Source: Actinomycetes bacterium (GTDB taxonomy: Bacteria; Actinomycetota; Actinomycetes; Mycobacteriales; Mycobacteriaceae). From it: DNA of 30,809 nucleotides. Below the pieces are notes generated by a model. It did no database searches. It was not told the DNA's origin and saw nothing but the letters and a program-made list of their open reading frames with translations. Position numbers and translations under genes: made by a program. Location: assembly GCA_023460175.1 (NCBI GenBank), contig JAEWRC010000206.1, positions 1 through 30,809 of the forward strand. The letters run 5' to 3'. Below are positions 24,191-30,809 of the stretch, one piece after another. Within the stretch, counting starts at the first letter, position 1. Every line of letters starts with the position of its first letter.

Positions 24191-25326
24191 CGTTGTCGCA
24201 GGACCGCGACGTCCAGGGCGGGCTGGAGCAGGTTTCCACCGTCGACCGGGTCGCTTCGCTGACCGGTGTGCGTGCCGTCGCGGCGCTGCTGGTGGTGTTG
24301 ACGCACGCGGCGTACACCACCGGCAAGTACCCGCAGGGCTACGTCGGGCTGGTGTATTCGCGGATGGAGATCGGCGTGCCGATCTTCTTCGCGCTGTCGG
24401 GTTTCCTGCTGTTCCGGCCGTGGGTGCGCGCGGTGGCCGCCGGCCGTCCCGCCCCCTCGGTGCGCCGCTACGCCTGGCACCGAGTGCGCCGGATCATGCC
24501 GGCCTATGTCGTCACGGTGCTGCTGGCCTACCTCGTGTACCACTTCCGCACCGCCGGACCCAACCCGGGACACACCTGGGAAGGGCTGTTCCGCAACCTC
24601 ACGCTGACCCAGCTCTACACCGACAACTACGTGTATTCGTATCTGCACCAGGGTCTTACGCAGATGTGGAGCCTGGCGGTCGAGGTGTCGTTCTATGCGG
24701 TGCTGCCCGGCCTGGCCTACCTGCTGCTGGTGGTGCTGTGCCGCCGGCAGTGGCGCCCGTGGCTGCTGCTGGCGAGCATGGCGGCGCTGGGCCTGATCAC
24801 GCCGCTGTGGCTGATGCTGGTGCACGACTCGCACTGGTTGCCCGACGGCGCCACGCTGTGGCTGCCGACCTACCTGCTGTGGTTCCTGGGCGGCATGGCG
24901 CTGGCGGTGCTGCAGTCGATGGGAGTGCGGTGCTACGGATTTGTCGCGGTGCCGTTGGCGCTGATCTGTTACTTCATCGCCGCCACCCCGATCGCCGGCG
25001 AGCCCACGACCTCGCCCAAGGCGCTGAGCGAGGCGATCGTGAAGGCGGTGTTCTACGCCGTGATCGCGGCGCTGGTGCTGGCGCCGCCGGCGCTGGGGGA
25101 CCAGCGCGGTTGGTACAACCGCTTTCTGGCAAGCCGGCCCATGGTGTGGCTGGGGGAGATCTCCTACGAGATCTTCCTGGTGCATCTGGTGCTCATGGAG
25201 ATCGCGATGGTCGAGATCCTGCACAAGCCGGTCTACACCGGATCGATGGCCGGACTGTTCGTCGCGACGATGGTGCTGACCATCCCGGTGTCGTGGCTGC
25301 TGCACCGGTTCACCCGGGTGCGGTGA
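24187..25326 (+). CDS. Acyltransferase-3 family membrane protein (OafA-like, Rv1254-like)
   Basis: This 379-residue integral membrane protein has roughly ten hydrophobic helices and would transfer acyl groups (for example acetyl or succinyl) to extracytoplasmic carbohydrate or lipid. The family motif R-X10-H is seen as VRAVAALLVVLTHAAY, and VPIFFALSGFLLFRPW and the R-rich loop RRYAWHRVRRIMPAYVV are also typical. MWSLAVEVSFYAVLPGL and LGEISYEIFLVHLV complete the signature. ATG 24187 overlaps the deaD stop. The pairing with an RNA helicase is positional and does not itself indicate shared function. The acceptor molecule is unknown. Ends 59 bp before the siderophore-interacting protein gene. Confidence 0.93.
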   Translation: MTLSQDRDVQGGLEQVSTVDRVASLTGVRAVAALLVVLTHAAYTTGKYPQGYVGLVYSRMEIGVPIFFALSGFLLFRPWVRAVAAGRPAPSVRRYAWHRVRRIMPAYVVTVLLAYLVYHFRTAGPNPGHTWEGLFRNLTLTQLYTDNYVYSYLHQGLTQMWSLAVEVSFYAVLPGLAYLLLVVLCRRQWRPWLLLASMAALGLITPLWLMLVHDSHWLPDGATLWLPTYLLWFLGGMALAVLQSMGVRCYGFVAVPLALICYFIAATPIAGEPTTSPKALSEAIVKAVFYAVIAALVLAPPALGDQRGWYNRFLASRPMVWLGEISYEIFLVHLVLMEIAMVEILHKPVYTGSMAGLFVATMVLTIPVSWLLHRFTRVR

Positions 25327-25345
25327 GAGCCCCTTACCGTCGGCA

Positions 25346-25367
25346 ATAAGTTAGGGTGACCTAACTT
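25346..25367 (+). promoter_or_regulatory. IdeR/DtxR-type iron box
   Basis: AAGTTAGGGTGACCTAACTT (25348-25367) has perfect 8-bp arms around GTGA. The 19-bp segment 25346-25364 matches 15 of 19 positions of the mycobacterial IdeR consensus (TTAGGTTAGGCTAACCTAA). TAACTT at 25362-25367 could be the -10, so Fe2+-IdeR would repress the siderophore-interacting protein gene just downstream. Confidence 0.85.
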
Positions 25368-25385
25368 CGACGAAGGGAGCGGGCC

Positions 25386-26102
25386 GTGGCCGAGCAGAAG
25401 CCGTCTCGGGGCCTCACCGGAGCGCTGGTCAAGCTGTGGCGGGGCGGGGATTACCAGCTGTCCGTCACCGGACGCACTGAGATCAGCCCGCATTATCTGC
25501 GGTTGCACTTCGACTCCGGTGCGCTGCTCGACGACTGTCCCGTCCACCCGACGATGTGGGTCCGGGGCTGGTTCCCTGACGGCGGCAAGGCTCATCAACG
25601 CGGCTACACCCTGGTCAATCCGGACCCGGACGCCCGCACTGTCGACATCGACTTCGCCATGCACGACGGCCTGGCCACCGGCTGGGCCGCCGGCGCCCGC
25701 CCCGGTGACGTCCTCGAGGTGACGGTGCTGGGCAGCAACTTCCAGTTGCCGAACCCGGCGCCGGCCGGGTACGTCATCGTCGGCGACACCGCGTCGCTGC
25801 CCGCGATCAACTCCCTGCTCGACGCCATCGACGGGGCGCCCGCGCGGGTGTTTCTCGAGGCCGGTCACGACGAGGACCGCGACCTTCCGGTCGTCGGCGA
25901 CGCGGAGGTCACCTGGGTGGATCGCCGCGACGGCGGGCAGGGACTGATCGAGGCGGTCAGCGCCTCGGCGTTCGAGGCGGGCGACCACTTCGGCTGGGTC
26001 GCCTGCGACAACCGGACCACCCGCGCGGTCGCGAGGGTGCTGCGCGAGGACTTCGCGATTCCGCGCACGGCGATCAAGGCGCAGGGCTACTGGGTCGCCT
26101 GA
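25386..26102 (+). CDS. Siderophore-interacting protein (ViuB-like FAD/NAD(P)H ferric reductase)
   Basis: This 238-residue cytosolic flavoprotein would release iron from imported ferric siderophores by reduction. The FAD-binding barrel ends with RGYTLVNPDPDARTVDIDF, the expected R-x-Y-T motif. The next segment, HDGLATGWAAGARPGDVLEV, fits the SIP family. The NAD(P)H domain contains GYVIVGDTASLPAINSLLD and ends KAQGYWV, the family C-terminus. GTG 25386 is preceded by GAAGGGAG and by a strong IdeR box. The arms are close to minimal, so it is a short member compared with ViuB (about 270 residues). It converges on tetR with a 16-bp overlap of the two coding ends. I do not recall a SIP gene at this position in M. 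tuberculosis. Confidence 0.93.
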   Translation: MAEQKPSRGLTGALVKLWRGGDYQLSVTGRTEISPHYLRLHFDSGALLDDCPVHPTMWVRGWFPDGGKAHQRGYTLVNPDPDARTVDIDFAMHDGLATGWAAGARPGDVLEVTVLGSNFQLPNPAPAGYVIVGDTASLPAINSLLDAIDGAPARVFLEAGHDEDRDLPVVGDAEVTWVDRRDGGQGLIEAVSASAFEAGDHFGWVACDNRTTRAVARVLREDFAIPRTAIKAQGYWVA

Positions 26103-26689
26103 TCCCGCGCTGACGGCGTCACGACCGGCACCAGGAACTCCTCGACCATCCGGCGCTCGTCGTCCTCGTCGCGGCCCGGGAACAGCAGCAGCGAGGTGAG
26201 CACCCGCACCAGCCAGCGCGCCTTGCGCTCGACGGACTCGGCGTCGGCGTCCGGTTCCCCGTAGCCCAGTGACACCACGAACGCCGCGCTCATCGCCTTG
26301 ATCACCTCGGAGGACTCGGCGATCTCGGCACCGATCGGGGCGTCGTCCGCGGCGAACCAGGACTGCAGGGCCGGATTGTCGCGCACCAGCCGCAACGAGA
26401 CGAGGAACGCCTGGACCAGCCGCTGGTGCGGATCGTCGACACCCGCAAGATTCGCCACCATCTCCCGGTGCACCGCGTACGCCTCGCGATGGACGTAGGC
26501 GGTGTGCAGCGCCTCGCGGTTCTCGAAGTACCGGTACAGGGTGGCCCGGGAACAGCCTGCGGCCTGGGCGATTTCGTGCATGCCCACCGCGGCGGCAGGG
26601 CGACGGGTGAACAGCTCGCCCGCGGCGTCGAGGATGCGGTCGGCTGCGGCCTCGCTGCGCCGCGACCCCAACCAGTTGTTGCCGGCCAT
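26087..26689 (-). CDS. TetR-family repressor (Rv1255c-like)
   Basis: This 200-residue dimeric DNA-binding regulator has an N-terminal HTH in residues ~15-60. Its second and recognition helices are seen in MHEIAQAAGCSRATLYRYFENREAL, with the YRYF end that is characteristic of TetR. The C-terminal ligand-binding domain is helical and shows nothing that identifies an inducer. Its ATG overlaps the cyp130 stop (TGATG), so it is co-translated with cyp130. It probably controls the promoter in front of cyp130, where TGTC/GACA half-sites cluster, and thereby itself. Its last 16 bp overlap the end of the opposing siderophore-interacting protein gene. Confidence 0.95.
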   Translation of the reverse strand: MAGNNWLGSRRSEAAADRILDAAGELFTRRPAAAVGMHEIAQAAGCSRATLYRYFENREALHTAYVHREAYAVHREMVANLAGVDDPHQRLVQAFLVSLRLVRDNPALQSWFAADDAPIGAEIAESSEVIKAMSAAFVVSLGYGEPDADAESVERKARWLVRVLTSLLLFPGRDEDDERRMVEEFLVPVVTPSARDQATQ

Positions 26690-27933
26690 CAGCGCACCGT
26701 CACCGGGACCGACAGCGGACGGCGCACGTAACTGCCACCGGCCCAGACTATTCCGGACTCGTCCACCTCGAAGTCGGGGCAGCGGGTCAGCAGCTCGCTC
26801 AGCGCCACCCGGGACTGCATCCGCGCGGCCGCCGCGCCTAGACAGTGGTGTGCGCCGTGGCTGAACGCCACGATGTTGCGCGGGCGGCGCGTGACATCCA
26901 ACTCGGCCGCATCGGGCCCGAACTGCCGTTCGTCGCGGTTGCCGGAACCGTAGAGCAGCAACACCTTCCGCCCCGCGGGAATGGTGGTGTCGGCGAGGGT
27001 GACGTCGCGGGTCACGGTGCGCGCCAATCCCTGCACGGGTGAGGTCAGCCGCAGGAACTCCTCGACGGAATCCGGGATCAACTCCGGGTTCTCGGTCAAC
27101 AGGCGGCGCTGGTCGGGCCGGCGGTGCAGCAGCTGCACCGAGCCGCCGAGCATGCCGGTGGTGGTGTCGTTGCCGCCGGTGACCATGGTGAAGGTGAACG
27201 CCAGGATCGACAGCAGCCCGGCGAGGTCTCCGTCGGCCCCGACCCCGGCCGCGACCAGGTGCGACACGGTGTCGTCGGCGGGAGCCACCCGGCGGTGCTC
27301 GACCAGGGCGGTGAAGTAGGCCATCATCTCGCCGAGCGCGTCGCCGAGGGTGTCCAGCGCGGAACCCAGCCCGCCCTCGGCGGTGTTGGCCGCGACGATG
27401 GCGTCGGTCCAGCCGTCGAACCGGCCGCGGTCGGCCGCGGGCACCCCGAGGTAGTGCGCGACCACCATGGACGGCAGGGGTTTGAATAGTTCGGCGACAA
27501 TGTCGCCGCCGCCGTCGGCGCGCAGCCGCTCGATGCGTTCGACGACGAACTCGCGGACCTGGGGCTCGACGGCCTCCACCTGACGCGGGGTGAACCCGCG
27601 CGACACCAGCTTGCGGAACTGCGTGTGTACCGGCGGATCCTGCATCACCATCGGCGGATTGTCCTGCAGGCCGATCATTTCCAGCTCGCCGTAGTTCACC
27701 GTGAGTCCCTGCGCGGAGGAGAACGTCTCGTGGTCGCGGGCCGCGGCGAAGATGTCGGCGTGCCGGGACAGCACGTAGTAGTCGTGCTCGGGATGCTGCT
27801 CGGGAACCACGTGGTGCACCGGGTCGTGATCGCGCAGCGCGCGGTACATCGGCCAGGGCTCGGCCCAGGAGGCGGCGTCGGCCAGCCGGAACGCAGCCCG
27901 GCTCGAATCGATGTGAGACAGATCAGCTGTCAT
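26689..27933 (-). CDS. cyp130: Cytochrome P450 CYP130 family
   Basis: This 414-residue soluble heme-thiolate monooxygenase has an I-helix oxygen-binding motif GGNDTTTGM, the K-helix ExxR as EFLR, and the Cys-ligand loop FSHGAHHCLGAAAARMQ. The N-terminal portion has the usual MYRALRDHDPVHHV and ENPPMVMQDPPVHTQFRK-type region (here LQDNPPMVMQDPPVHTQFRKLV). Length and synteny fit CYP130 (Rv1256c). The physiological substrate is unknown, and electrons would come from ferredoxin partners encoded elsewhere. ATG 27933 is supported by a TTGACA-based promoter placing transcription start at the ATG. It is followed without a gap by tetR and preceded by the FAD-oxidase gene on the same strand. Confidence 0.95.
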   Translation of the reverse strand: MTADLSHIDSSRAAFRLADAASWAEPWPMYRALRDHDPVHHVVPEQHPEHDYYVLSRHADIFAAARDHETFSSAQGLTVNYGELEMIGLQDNPPMVMQDPPVHTQFRKLVSRGFTPRQVEAVEPQVREFVVERIERLRADGGGDIVAELFKPLPSMVVAHYLGVPAADRGRFDGWTDAIVAANTAEGGLGSALDTLGDALGEMMAYFTALVEHRRVAPADDTVSHLVAAGVGADGDLAGLLSILAFTFTMVTGGNDTTTGMLGGSVQLLHRRPDQRRLLTENPELIPDSVEEFLRLTSPVQGLARTVTRDVTLADTTIPAGRKVLLLYGSGNRDERQFGPDAAELDVTRRPRNIVAFSHGAHHCLGAAAARMQSRVALSELLTRCPDFEVDESGIVWAGGSYVRRPLSVPVTVR

Positions 27934-27968
27934 GTCTCATTGGTACGACACATCGGCTCTTGTGTCAA
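27914..27968 (-). promoter_or_regulatory. cyp130-tetR promoter with TGTC/GACA operator half-sites
   Basis: On the minus strand a perfect -35 TTGACA (27963-27968) and TACCAA (27940-27945) are separated by 17 bp, and the start codon lies 7 nt past the -10, implying a leaderless message. Half-sites surround it: GACAC-N10-GTGTC, TGTC-N10-GACA (27933-27950), and TGAGACA-N12-TGTCTCA (27914-27939). This is a credible autoregulatory TetR operator. Confidence 0.6.
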
Positions 27969-27977
27969 CCGCCTGGA

Positions 27978-29345
27978 TCAGAAGATTGTGCCCGGGTTGA
28001 GGATGCCGTCCGGGTCCAGGGCGGTTTTGATGCGGCGGTTCAGTTCCATCGCCTCCGGGCCGAGGTAGTCGGCCAGCCACGGCTTCTTGAGCCGGCCCAC
28101 GCCGTGCTCGCCGGTGATCGTGCCGCCCAAACCGACGGCGAGTTCCATGATCTCGCCGAAGGCCCGTTCGGCCCGCGCCGTCATGTCGGGGTCGGCCGGG
28201 TCGAACACGATCAGCGGGTGGGTGTTCCCGTCGCCGGCGTGCGCGATGACCGAGATCATCAGGTCGCGCTCGGCCGCCAGCGCCTCGACCCCGGCCACCA
28301 GATCGGCCAGCGCCGACAGCGGCACCCCCACATCCTCGAGCAGCAGCGACCCCTTGGCCTCGACCGCGGGAATCGCGAACCGGCGCGCGGCGACGAAGGC
28401 CTCGCCCTCGTCGGGGTCGGACGTCGAGAACACCTCGCGGGCACCGTGTTCGGTGAACACCGCGGCCATGAACTCGGCGTCCTCGGCGCCGGAACCGCCG
28501 CGTTCGTCGGAGGCCGCCACCAGCATGGCCGCGGCGGTGCGGTCCAGGCCCATCTTCAGCTTGTCCTCGACGGCGTTGATGGCCGCGGAATCCATGAACT
28601 CCAGCATGGCCGGGCGGATCTTGCCGGTGACCGTCGCGACGGCCTCGCAGGCCGCGCGCACCGACCCGAACGTGGCGACCACCGTGCACGCCGCGGGCTG
28701 GGCGGGCAGCAGGCGCAACGTCACCTCGGTGATCACCCCGAGGGTGCCCTCGCTGCCCACGAACAGCTTCGTGAGGCTCAGCCCCGCAACGTCTTTGAGG
28801 CGGGGCCCGCCGAGGCGCACCGCCGTGCCGTCGGCCAGCACCACCTGCAGGCCCAGCACGTAGTCGGTGGTGACGCCGTACTTCACGCAGCACAACCCGC
28901 CGGCGTTGGTGGCGATGTTGCCGCCGATGCTGCAGATCTCGAACGACGACGGGTCCGGGGGATACCAGAGGCCATGTGCCGCAACGGCCTTCTTCACCTC
29001 CGCGTTGAGCAGCCCGGGCTGCACGACCGCGGTCCGGGTCACGGGATCCACGGTGATGTCGCGCATCTTCTCCGTCGACAACACGATCCCGCCGTCCAGG
29101 GCGGTCGCCCCGCCGGACAGGCCCGTGCCCATCCCGCGCGGCACCACCGCGATCCGGTGCTCGCCGGCCCAGCGCAGTACGGTCTGCACTTCCTCGGTGC
29201 GGGCCGGGCGCACCACCGCCAGCGGCGTCCCGGCGTCCGGATCGAAGGCGCGGTCCTGCCGGTAGGAGACCAGGATGTCGGGGTCGGTGACGACCGTTCC
29301 CGTCGGGAGTTGCGAGGTCAGCGTGGGAAGAGCGGGGTGGGGCAC
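27978..29345 (-). CDS. FAD-linked oxidase, glycolate/D-lactate dehydrogenase GlcD-like (Rv1257c-like)
   Basis: This 455-residue FAD enzyme of the VAO/PCMH superfamily probably oxidises a D-2-hydroxy acid such as glycolate or D-lactate. The PCMH FAD-binding half shows LAVVRPARTEEVQTVLRWA, VVPRGMGTGLSGGA, the CSIGGNIATNAGGLCCVKYGVT block and KLFVGSEGTLGVITEVTLRLLP. The C-terminal FAD-oxidase half ends with HAGDGNTHPLIVFDP, ITGEHGVGRLKKPWL and KTALDPDGILNPG, diagnostic of GlcD-type proteins. GTG 29345 is the first plausible start. It lies 27 bp after tap, so the two may share a transcript, and 44 bp before cyp130, which has its own promoter. GlcE/GlcF partners are absent, so it may act alone or with distant subunits. 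Confidence 0.94.
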   Translation of the reverse strand: MPHPALPTLTSQLPTGTVVTDPDILVSYRQDRAFDPDAGTPLAVVRPARTEEVQTVLRWAGEHRIAVVPRGMGTGLSGGATALDGGIVLSTEKMRDITVDPVTRTAVVQPGLLNAEVKKAVAAHGLWYPPDPSSFEICSIGGNIATNAGGLCCVKYGVTTDYVLGLQVVLADGTAVRLGGPRLKDVAGLSLTKLFVGSEGTLGVITEVTLRLLPAQPAACTVVATFGSVRAACEAVATVTGKIRPAMLEFMDSAAINAVEDKLKMGLDRTAAAMLVAASDERGGSGAEDAEFMAAVFTEHGAREVFSTSDPDEGEAFVAARRFAIPAVEAKGSLLLEDVGVPLSALADLVAGVEALAAERDLMISVIAHAGDGNTHPLIVFDPADPDMTARAERAFGEIMELAVGLGGTITGEHGVGRLKKPWLADYLGPEAMELNRRIKTALDPDGILNPGTIF

Positions 29346-29372
29346 AGCGCCGATCCTACGGATCGCGCATGC

Positions 29373-30599
29373 TCAGCCGGGTGTTCGATCCAGCTCTCGC
29401 AGCGACGGCAGGAACACCGCCACCACGCCGATGAGGATCATCGGGATCGACAGCGCCAGGAACGTCACCTGCAGACCGGCGCCGTCGGCCAGCGGGCCGG
29501 CCACGATGAGCCCGACCGGCCCGGCCGCATACGCCAGCGAGCCCATCACCCCGACCACCCGGCCGCGCAGATGCTGCGGGGCCCGGGTCTGCATGACGTA
29601 GTTGTAGATCGGCTGGATGGGCCCGTAGGCGAACCCGCCGATGGCGGCCATCACCAGGATCACCGGCAGTGGCGGCAGCACCGCGATCACCGTCATGGTG
29701 ATGCCCAGGATCAGCACCGCGGCGATCATCGTTACCCGTCGGCTCATGAACCGCGAGGTCACCGCGTACCCCAGCGCGCCCACCAGCCCGCCGATCGACA
29801 GCGCCATCAGCACCCAGCCCAGCTGCGCGGGCTCGTCGCGGTCGGTGAAGTACTTCGGGAACAGCACGCTCTCCATCGGCATGTACAGCCCCACGACCGC
29901 GAGGTCGATCAGCGCCAGCGTGCGCAGCACTCGCAGGTTCCACACGAACCGCAGGCCCTCGACGATCCCGGTCCACACCTGGTCGGGCAGCTGGGTGCGG
30001 TCGGGGACCCCGGCGCCCTCGAGGCGCAGCGCCCCGATGACCGCCATCGCCGCCGCGAAGGCGCCCGCGGTCACCCACATGGTGTTGATGCCGCCGATCG
30101 TCGCGATCAGCACGCCGCCGATGCCCGGTCCCACGATGTAGGCCAGGTTGAAGACGGCCTCGTAGCCGCTGTTGGCCTTGTCCAGGGTCCAGCCGGCCTG
30201 CGCGGCGGCCTCGGGCAGCATCGTCTCTCGCGCGGTCATCCCGGCCGGGTCGAAGAACGCGCCGAACGCGGCCAGCGTCGCCAGCACGGCCACGTTGACG
30301 GCTTCGGCCCCGAAGCTCAGCGCGATGACCGGCACCGCGGCCACCGACAGCGCCGAGAGCAGATCCGAGAGCATCGACAACCGCCGCCGACCGAGGTAGT
30401 CCACCGCGGTCCCGGCGAACAGCGTCGCCACCAGCAGCGGCAGGGTGGCCGCCATCGCCACCACGGAGGCCTCCATCGCCGAGCCGTTGCGCTGCAGCAC
30501 CAACCACGGGAACGCGATGATGGAGATGCCGTTGCCGGCGCCGGCGACCAGGGCCGCGAACAGGATCAGCCCGAGCGGTACGCGGGAGCGGCTGGCCAT
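29373..30599 (-). CDS. tap: Tap-family multidrug efflux pump (MFS, Rv1258c-like)
   Basis: This 408-residue membrane antiporter has 12 hydrophobic helices. The sequence follows mycobacterial Tap, with GNGISIIAFPWLVLQRNGSA, FAGTAVDYLGRRRLSM, FFDPAGMTARETMLPEAA, EGLRFVWNLRVLRTLALIDL, MESVLFPKYFTDRDEP and GPIQPIYNYVMQTRAPQHLRGRVVGVM. The known M. tuberculosis homologue confers low-level tetracycline and aminoglycoside resistance and belongs to the WhiB7 regulon. Whether that control holds here is not shown by the upstream sequence, which offers only an extended -10. ATG 30599 lacks a Shine-Dalgarno sequence. It is first in the minus-strand run tap, glcD-like, cyp130, tetR, and is divergent from udgB. 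Confidence 0.95.
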   Translation of the reverse strand: MASRSRVPLGLILFAALVAGAGNGISIIAFPWLVLQRNGSAMEASVVAMAATLPLLVATLFAGTAVDYLGRRRLSMLSDLLSALSVAAVPVIALSFGAEAVNVAVLATLAAFGAFFDPAGMTARETMLPEAAAQAGWTLDKANSGYEAVFNLAYIVGPGIGGVLIATIGGINTMWVTAGAFAAAMAVIGALRLEGAGVPDRTQLPDQVWTGIVEGLRFVWNLRVLRTLALIDLAVVGLYMPMESVLFPKYFTDRDEPAQLGWVLMALSIGGLVGALGYAVTSRFMSRRVTMIAAVLILGITMTVIAVLPPLPVILVMAAIGGFAYGPIQPIYNYVMQTRAPQHLRGRVVGVMGSLAYAAGPVGLIVAGPLADGAGLQVTFLALSIPMILIGVVAVFLPSLRELDRTPG

Positions 30600-30608
30600 G
30601 GCGAATCG

Positions 30609-30617
30609 ACGCTAGCA
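30609..30617 (-). promoter_or_regulatory. Extended -10 of tap
   Basis: On the minus strand TGCTAGCGT fits the extended -10 form TGN-TANNNT. It ends 9 nt before the ATG, predicting a nearly leaderless message. AAATTG further upstream resembles the AT-rich element of WhiB7 promoters, but its spacing to the -10 is too long to be sure. Confidence 0.35.
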
Positions 30618-30664
30618 GTGCGAACCCGCCGCGACCACGCAATTTCGACTGGCACGATGAAGAG

Positions 30665-30809
30665 GTGTTGCCTCATCCGCGGACCGGGCGTCTGTTCGCC
30701 TCGCCGGTGCCGCCCGGCACCGGCTGGCCGGGCGACCCGGCCACCGCCGCGACCCCCGTCGCCGCCGACGAGACCGAGGTCGCGGAGTTGGCCGCCGCCG
30801 CGCCCACCG
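30665..30809 (+). CDS. udgB: Uracil-DNA glycosylase UdgB, 3'-truncated by the window
   Basis: Only the first 48 codons are present (start GTG 30665, or TTG 30668). The translation PHPRTGRLFASPVPPGTGWPGDPATAATPVA is strongly like the N-terminus of mycobacterial UdgB (Rv1259), a family 5 uracil-DNA glycosylase with an Fe-S cluster that removes uracil and other deaminated bases. The catalytic and Fe-S residues lie outside the window. The divergent position next to tap also matches M. tuberculosis. No ribosome binding site at a normal distance is visible, so the transcript may be leaderless. Confidence 0.85.
   Translation, partial: MLPHPRTGRLFASPVPPGTGWPGDPATAATPVAADETEVAELAAAAPT

Overview
The window is high-GC DNA from a mycobacterium, most likely a fast-growing environmental Mycolicibacterium-type species. 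Evidence is the multifunctional 2-oxoglutarate decarboxylase/dehydrogenase Kgd, the lipoproteins LpqZ and LprE, CYP130, a Tap efflux pump, UdgB, and many GTG starts. Gene order follows, from memory, the Mycobacterium tuberculosis segment from corA (Rv1239c) to udgB (Rv1259), with several replacements and insertions. No RNA genes, CRISPR arrays, transposases or integrases were seen.

Layout: (1) 1-5300: the 3' part of a SUFU-domain gene, CorA Mg2+ channel, a MaeB-type malic enzyme, an LpqZ-like binding lipoprotein, a short-chain dehydrogenase and a small secreted DUF732 protein. (2) 5300-10200: kgd and a conserved membrane-associated protein, both on the minus strand. The DUF732-kgd gap holds a perfect 20-bp inverted repeat and a 20-bp direct repeat that copies the last codons of kgd. 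(3) 10300-14081: two plus-strand drug transporters, a Bcr/CflA type and a DHA2 type. The second carries an unusual acidic Asp/Tyr-rich cytoplasmic tail of about 280 residues. (4) 14089-18152: a minus-strand four-gene unit (class II FMN monooxygenase, binding lipoprotein, permease, ATPase), an importer plus oxygenase probably for an organosulfur or related compound. It sits between genes that I recall as adjacent in M. tuberculosis. (5) 18257-22362: a three-part nuclease/exonuclease/helicase protein and lprE. (6) 22436-26102: deaD, an overlapping acyltransferase-3 gene, and a siderophore-interacting protein gene behind a clear IdeR-type iron box. (7) 26087-30599: a minus-strand run tap, glycolate-oxidase-like FAD oxidase, cyp130 and tetR, with an internal operator-bearing promoter at cyp130. 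(8) The window ends inside udgB.

Working together: Kgd and malic enzyme are central carbon metabolism. The monooxygenase/ABC unit is a self-contained scavenging module that lacks its own flavin reductase. The IdeR box ties siderophore-iron release to iron status. The TetR/CYP130 pair looks autoregulated. I found no clearly new multi-gene system. The most distinctive items are the Fe-S-type nuclease/exonuclease/helicase fusion, the importer-monooxygenase insert, the tailed DHA2 pump, and the repeat-bearing kgd terminus. All similarity statements come from reading motifs, not from a database search.
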